Source: Neisseria sp.
GTDB lineage: Bacteria; Pseudomonadota; Gammaproteobacteria; Burkholderiales; Neisseriaceae
Direction: 5' to 3'
Length of the DNA stretch: 39,625 bases
Assembly (NCBI GenBank): GCA_030531795.1
Contig: JAUNMN010000011.1
Location: forward strand, 1 to 39,625
The notes under the pieces were generated by a model. The model was not told where the DNA came from and ran no database searches. It worked only from the letters and a program-made list of their open reading frames with translations. Made by a program: the position numbers and the translations under genes. Shown here piece by piece: positions 37,006 to 39,625 of the stretch (position 1 is the first letter of the stretch; every line of letters begins with the position of its first letter).

Positions 37006-37065
37006 GGTCAATTACGATTGATTGACCATTAACACAAATAAAAAGACTTAACTTAAAAAGTTAAG
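37006..37065 (-). promoter_or_regulatory. Two-hairpin leader of the rplC operon
   Basis: The first hairpin (37047-37065, CTTAACTT/AAGTTAAG) lies at the predicted 5' end of the transcript and is followed by a T-rich run like an attenuator. The second (GGTCAAT/ATTGACC, 37006-37012 with 37021-37027) ends about 15 bases before the ribosome-binding site. Function is not established. Confidence 0.4.
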
Positions 37066-37071
37066 CACGGC

Positions 37072-37101
37072 AATATAACACAAGCACCCATAAAATAGCA
37101 A
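37072..37101 (-). promoter_or_regulatory. Promoter of the rplC operon
   Basis: Minus-strand TTGCTA (37096-37101), 18-bp spacer, TATATT (37072-37077) with a TGT extension of the -10 box. The predicted start is near 37065, giving a leader of about 83 nt. Confidence 0.6.
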
Positions 37102-37166
37102 GATTTTTTCATGGTAAGCCTGTTATTTTGTTGCTTTTTTTGGCTACATCGCCAAGTAAGCAAAAT

Positions 37167-37193
37167 CCCAAACCGTCTCTGCGACAGTTTGGG
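37167..37193 (-). terminator. Terminator of the 3-hydroxybutyrate operon
   Basis: CCCAAAC-C-GTC and GAC-A-GTTTGGG pair around TCTGC, followed on the minus strand by ATTTTGC. It separates scoB from the rplC promoter. A wide DUS pair (about 37199-37268) lies between it and scoB. Confidence 0.6.
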
Positions 37194-37285
37194 TACAAGA
37201 TGCCGTCTGCAATTATTCACGCTGCACAATGACACACATGCGATGACACTCAATGAAATGCAGACGGCAGCTTTTCAATCGGCGT

Positions 37286-37915
37286 TTACTGCTTGATTTC
37301 TACGCCTGTTGCGGCTTGCAAGGTAGCAAAATCCACGCCGTCAGCCAGTTCCACAAGACGTATGCCGTCTGCAGTAACGTCCATCACCGCCAAATCGGTG
37401 ATGATGCGATGCACCACTTTTTTGCCTGTAAGCGGCAAATCGCATTGTGGTTTGATTTTGAACGCGCCACCTTTGGCAGTGTGTTCCATCAACACAATCA
37501 CGCGTTGCACGCCTGCCACCAAATCCATCGCGCCCCCCATGCCTTTGACCATTTTGCCTGGTATCATCCAGTTCGCCAAATCGCCCTGTTCCGACACTTC
37601 CATCGCACCCAAAATCGCCAAGTTGACTTTGCCGCCGCGTATCATCGCAAACGATTGTGAGCTGGCAAAAAAGCTCGCCCCTGCTTGGGTGGTAACGGTT
37701 TGCTTGCCTGCGTTAATCAAATCCGCGTCTAATTCGGCTTCAGTGGGAAATGCGCCGATGCCGAGCAAACCGTTTTCCGATTGCAACATCACGTTCACGC
37801 CTTCGGGAATGTAGTTCGCCACTAAAGTGGGCAAACCGATGCCCAAGTTTACATAAAAACCATCTTGCAGTTCTTTTGCGGCACGTTGTGCCATTTGTTC
37901 GCGTGTCCAAGCCAT
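37286..37915 (-). CDS. scoB: Succinyl-CoA:3-ketoacid CoA-transferase subunit B
   Basis: 209-residue beta subunit that with ScoA moves CoA from succinyl-CoA to acetoacetate. [15 protein letters not shown] and the catalytic-glutamate motif [10 protein letters not shown] are present, with [16 protein letters not shown] and [12 protein letters not shown] following. I start at MAWTREQMA (37915), one base after the scoA stop and with GAGG inside the scoA end; the open frame extends 10 codons further. Two in-frame DUS-like words lie in it, one exact (37364-37373, TADGI). Confidence 0.95.
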   Translation of the reverse strand: MAWTREQMAQRAAKELQDGFYVNLGIGLPTLVANYIPEGVNVMLQSENGLLGIGAFPTEAELDADLINAGKQTVTTQAGASFFASSQSFAMIRGGKVNLAILGAMEVSEQGDLANWMIPGKMVKGMGGAMDLVAGVQRVIVLMEHTAKGGAFKIKPQCDLPLTGKKVVHRIITDLAVMDVTADGIRLVELADGVDFATLQAATGVEIKQ

Positions 37916-37916
37916 G

Positions 37917-38615
37917 TTATGCCTCTCTGATGGTGCGTTGTTCAATGCGTTTTTCTGGGTTGGCGTTCAGCACAATGCGATGCACATAAATGCCCGATAA
38001 ATGGATTTGGTCGGGGTCGAGTTCGCCTGTTTCCACGATTTCTTCCACTTCCACCACCGTGATTTTGCCTGCAGTTGCCACATCGGGATTGAAGTTACGC
38101 GCGGTTTTGCGAAACACCAAATTGCCCGATTTGTCGGCTTTCCACGCTTTCACTAAAGCCACATCCGCAGTCAATGAACGCTCCATCACATATTCTTCGC
38201 CGTCAAATTCGCGCGTTTCTTTGCCGTCTGCGATTTGCGTACCCACGCCTGTTTTGGTGAAAAACGCAGGAATGCCCGCGCCGCCAGCACGCAATTTTTC
38301 GGCCAAAGTGCCTTGTGGTGTGAGTTCCACTTCCAACTCGCCCGACAAAAATTGACGCTCAAATTCTTTGTTTTCGCCCACATAAGACGCAATCATTTTT
38401 TTGATTTGACGCGTCTCCAACAACAAACCCAAACCGAAACCGTCCACGCCTGCGTTGTTGCTGATGCAGGTTAGGTTTTTCGCGCCGCTGTCGCGCAAAG
38501 CGGCAATCAGGGCTTCGGGTATGCCACATAAACCAAAACCGCCCACCGCCAAAGTGATGCCGTCTGCAGTGATGCCTTCCAAGGCAGCGGTGGCTGATGG
38601 ATAAACTTTATTCAT
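37917..38615 (-). CDS. scoA: Succinyl-CoA:3-ketoacid CoA-transferase subunit A
   Basis: 232-residue alpha subunit. The CoA-binding [13 protein letters not shown], then [31 protein letters not shown] and [24 protein letters not shown], are the family's signatures. I start at MNKVYPSA (38615), which has AAGGAG 5 bp upstream; the longer frame is not supported. It follows bdhA by 44 bp. DUS words encode TADGIT and IADGKE. Confidence 0.95.
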   Translation of the reverse strand: MNKVYPSATAALEGITADGITLAVGGFGLCGIPEALIAALRDSGAKNLTCISNNAGVDGFGLGLLLETRQIKKMIASYVGENKEFERQFLSGELEVELTPQGTLAEKLRAGGAGIPAFFTKTGVGTQIADGKETREFDGEEYVMERSLTADVALVKAWKADKSGNLVFRKTARNFNPDVATAGKITVVEVEEIVETGELDPDQIHLSGIYVHRIVLNANPEKRIEQRTIREA

Positions 38616-38659
38616 CTCAACTCCTTTTGTATTGATGTTCAATCGATTTACTGTTCACG

Positions 38660-39445
38660 CTATTTCATGTGCCAGCCATGACTGGCGATAAACGATTGTC
38701 CTGTAAAGACATTATTTGGGAACGCCGCCAAAAACAATGCCAGCTCGGCGATGTCGGCAGTTGTAGTGAATTCGCCGTCCACCGTGTTGCCCAACATGAT
38801 TTTTTTCACCACTTCTTCTTCGCTGATGCCTTTTTCTGCCGCTTGTTCGGGAATTTGTTTTTCCACCAAAGGCGTGCGCACAAAGCCTGGGCAAATCACA
38901 TGGCTGCGAACATTGTATTGTCCACCTTCTTTTGCCAGCGTTCTACACAAACCGAGCAAGCCGTGTTTGGCGGTAACGTAAGGGGCTTTCAACACCGAGG
39001 CTTCGTGCGAATGCACCGAACCCATGTAAATCACGGTGCCGCTTTTTTGCTGATACATGTGTGGCAACACGGCTTTAGTGCATAAAAACGCGCCGTCCAA
39101 GTGAATCGCCAACATTTTTTTCCAGTCGCTGAACTCCAGTTTTTCAATCGGACTGATGATTTGAATGCCTGCGTTAGACACCAACACGTCCACGCCGCCA
39201 AAGCGTTCAATAAACGCATCAACCATTTGATTCACGGCGTTTTCATCGCTGATGTCGCCAACTAAAGCCATCGCTTTGCCGTCTGCAGCTTGAATTTCAG
39301 CCGCCACTTGCTCCGCCGCTGCTTGATTCACGTCCGCCACGCCAACCGTCGCCCCTGCTTGGGCAAAACGCAAAGCGATTTCGCGACCGATGCCGCCGCC
39401 TGCGCCTGTGATTAAGGCGGTTTTATTGTGTAAATTCAAATCCAT
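38660..39445 (-). CDS. bdhA: D-3-hydroxybutyrate dehydrogenase (SDR family)
   Basis: 261-residue NAD-dependent short-chain dehydrogenase that oxidises D-3-hydroxybutyrate to acetoacetate. The cofactor site is [10 protein letters not shown] (14-23), and NAG lies near residue 90. The catalytic Ser, Tyr and Lys are in [22 protein letters not shown]. The substrate-loop sequence [25 protein letters not shown] is characteristic of this enzyme rather than of FabG. AAAGGA precedes the ATG. The sequence ends ASHGWHMK. Its place between a GntP-type permease and the CoA-transferase genes supports the assignment. Confidence 0.93.
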   Translation of the reverse strand: MDLNLHNKTALITGAGGGIGREIALRFAQAGATVGVADVNQAAAEQVAAEIQAADGKAMALVGDISDENAVNQMVDAFIERFGGVDVLVSNAGIQIISPIEKLEFSDWKKMLAIHLDGAFLCTKAVLPHMYQQKSGTVIYMGSVHSHEASVLKAPYVTAKHGLLGLCRTLAKEGGQYNVRSHVICPGFVRTPLVEKQIPEQAAEKGISEEEVVKKIMLGNTVDGEFTTTADIAELALFLAAFPNNVFTGQSFIASHGWHMK

Positions 39446-39487
39446 TTTTTATCCTTTGCTGGTTTTCGTCTCATTTCAAAAGACTGT

Positions 39488-39625
39488 TTAGAACGAACCA
39501 AAGATGCTGCCCAACACAATCACGCTAATCGTGGCAATCACTGGCACGGCAATCGTTACCACCGCCACATTCGCATACGATTGTTTGTGGTTCAAATGAC
39601 AAATCGACAACAGCGTAATCACCGC
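39488..39625 (-). CDS. GntP-family permease, C-terminal end (partial)
   Basis: Only the last 45 residues are in the window: ICHLNHKQSYANVAVVTIAVPV, then IATISVIVLGSIFGSF. The SHLNHKQSY-like turn and hydrophobic last helix resemble the C-terminus of GntP-family transporters. Next to bdhA the likely substrate is D-3-hydroxybutyrate; this is inferred from context. The gene continues past the right edge. Confidence 0.7.
   Translation of the reverse strand, partial: AVITLLSICHLNHKQSYANVAVVTIAVPVIATISVIVLGSIFGSF

Noticed and set aside
1-39625. CRISPR arrays, insertion sequences, prophage or integron sites
   Set aside because: No spaced direct repeats of CRISPR size, no transposase or integrase other than XerC, and no terminal inverted repeats apart from DUS pairs were seen.

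Overview
The window comes from a betaproteobacterium of the family Neisseriaceae. Three observations support this. The DNA is dotted with a decamer, GCCGTCTGCA, one base away from the Neisseria DNA uptake sequence (DUS) GCCGTCTGAA, and inverted pairs of it form terminators. infA lies between secY and rpmJ. Proteins such as ribosomal L23 and the Mod subunit look neisserial. Genus and species cannot be fixed from sequence alone; the unusual DUS dialect is the best handle.

Layout. Bases 1-950 hold what looks like the tandem promoter and boxA leader of a leftward rRNA operon lying off the left edge, an AT-rich stretch, and a possible small RNA. A cytochrome-c-assembly-like membrane protein (ypjD type) diverges from ffh (1,911-3,275). 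Next comes a two-gene type III restriction-modification system (3,375-7,880). Its mod gene begins with an ACCGA pentanucleotide tract and is out of frame as written, i.e. phase-OFF. From 8 to 23.4 kb is a housekeeping stretch of mostly single genes: dxs, rlmH, xerC, hemL, a sodium-coupled transporter with a 30-residue partner protein, a CYTH protein, hemJ, a DUF218 protein, an ArsC-like protein, a TlpA-like thioredoxin, pgk, fba, a purine permease and miaB. Most are closed by a DUS-pair or conventional hairpin terminator.

From 23.56 to 36.98 kb, entirely on the minus strand, runs the ribosomal protein supercluster. Read 5'->3' it is rplC-rplD-rplW-rplB-rpsS-rplV-rpsC-rplP-rpmC-rpsQ, a 221-bp gap, then rplN-rplX-rplE-rpsN-rpsH-rplF-rplR-rpsE-rpmD-rplO-secY-infA-rpmJ, then rpsM-rpsK-rpsD-rpoA-rplQ. 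The S10-type operon lacks rpsJ at its head: rplC has its own promoter and hairpin leader, and the next gene upstream is a metabolic gene.

The right end (37.3-39.6 kb, minus strand) is a D-3-hydroxybutyrate utilisation operon: a GntP-type permease (partial), 3-hydroxybutyrate dehydrogenase, and both subunits of a succinyl-CoA:3-ketoacid CoA-transferase.

The points most worth a second look are the OFF-phase ACCGA-repeat mod gene with an AT-rich recognition domain; the DUS dialect, whose TGCA end lets two DUSs fuse into one perfect palindrome; DUS-bounded nested hairpins that look like a small repeat family; a four-copy 11-bp-period array after xerC; a dyad over the miaB promoter; the rpsJ-less S10 operon; and a candidate small RNA at 750-870. 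I saw no CRISPR array, insertion sequence, prophage or tRNA gene.
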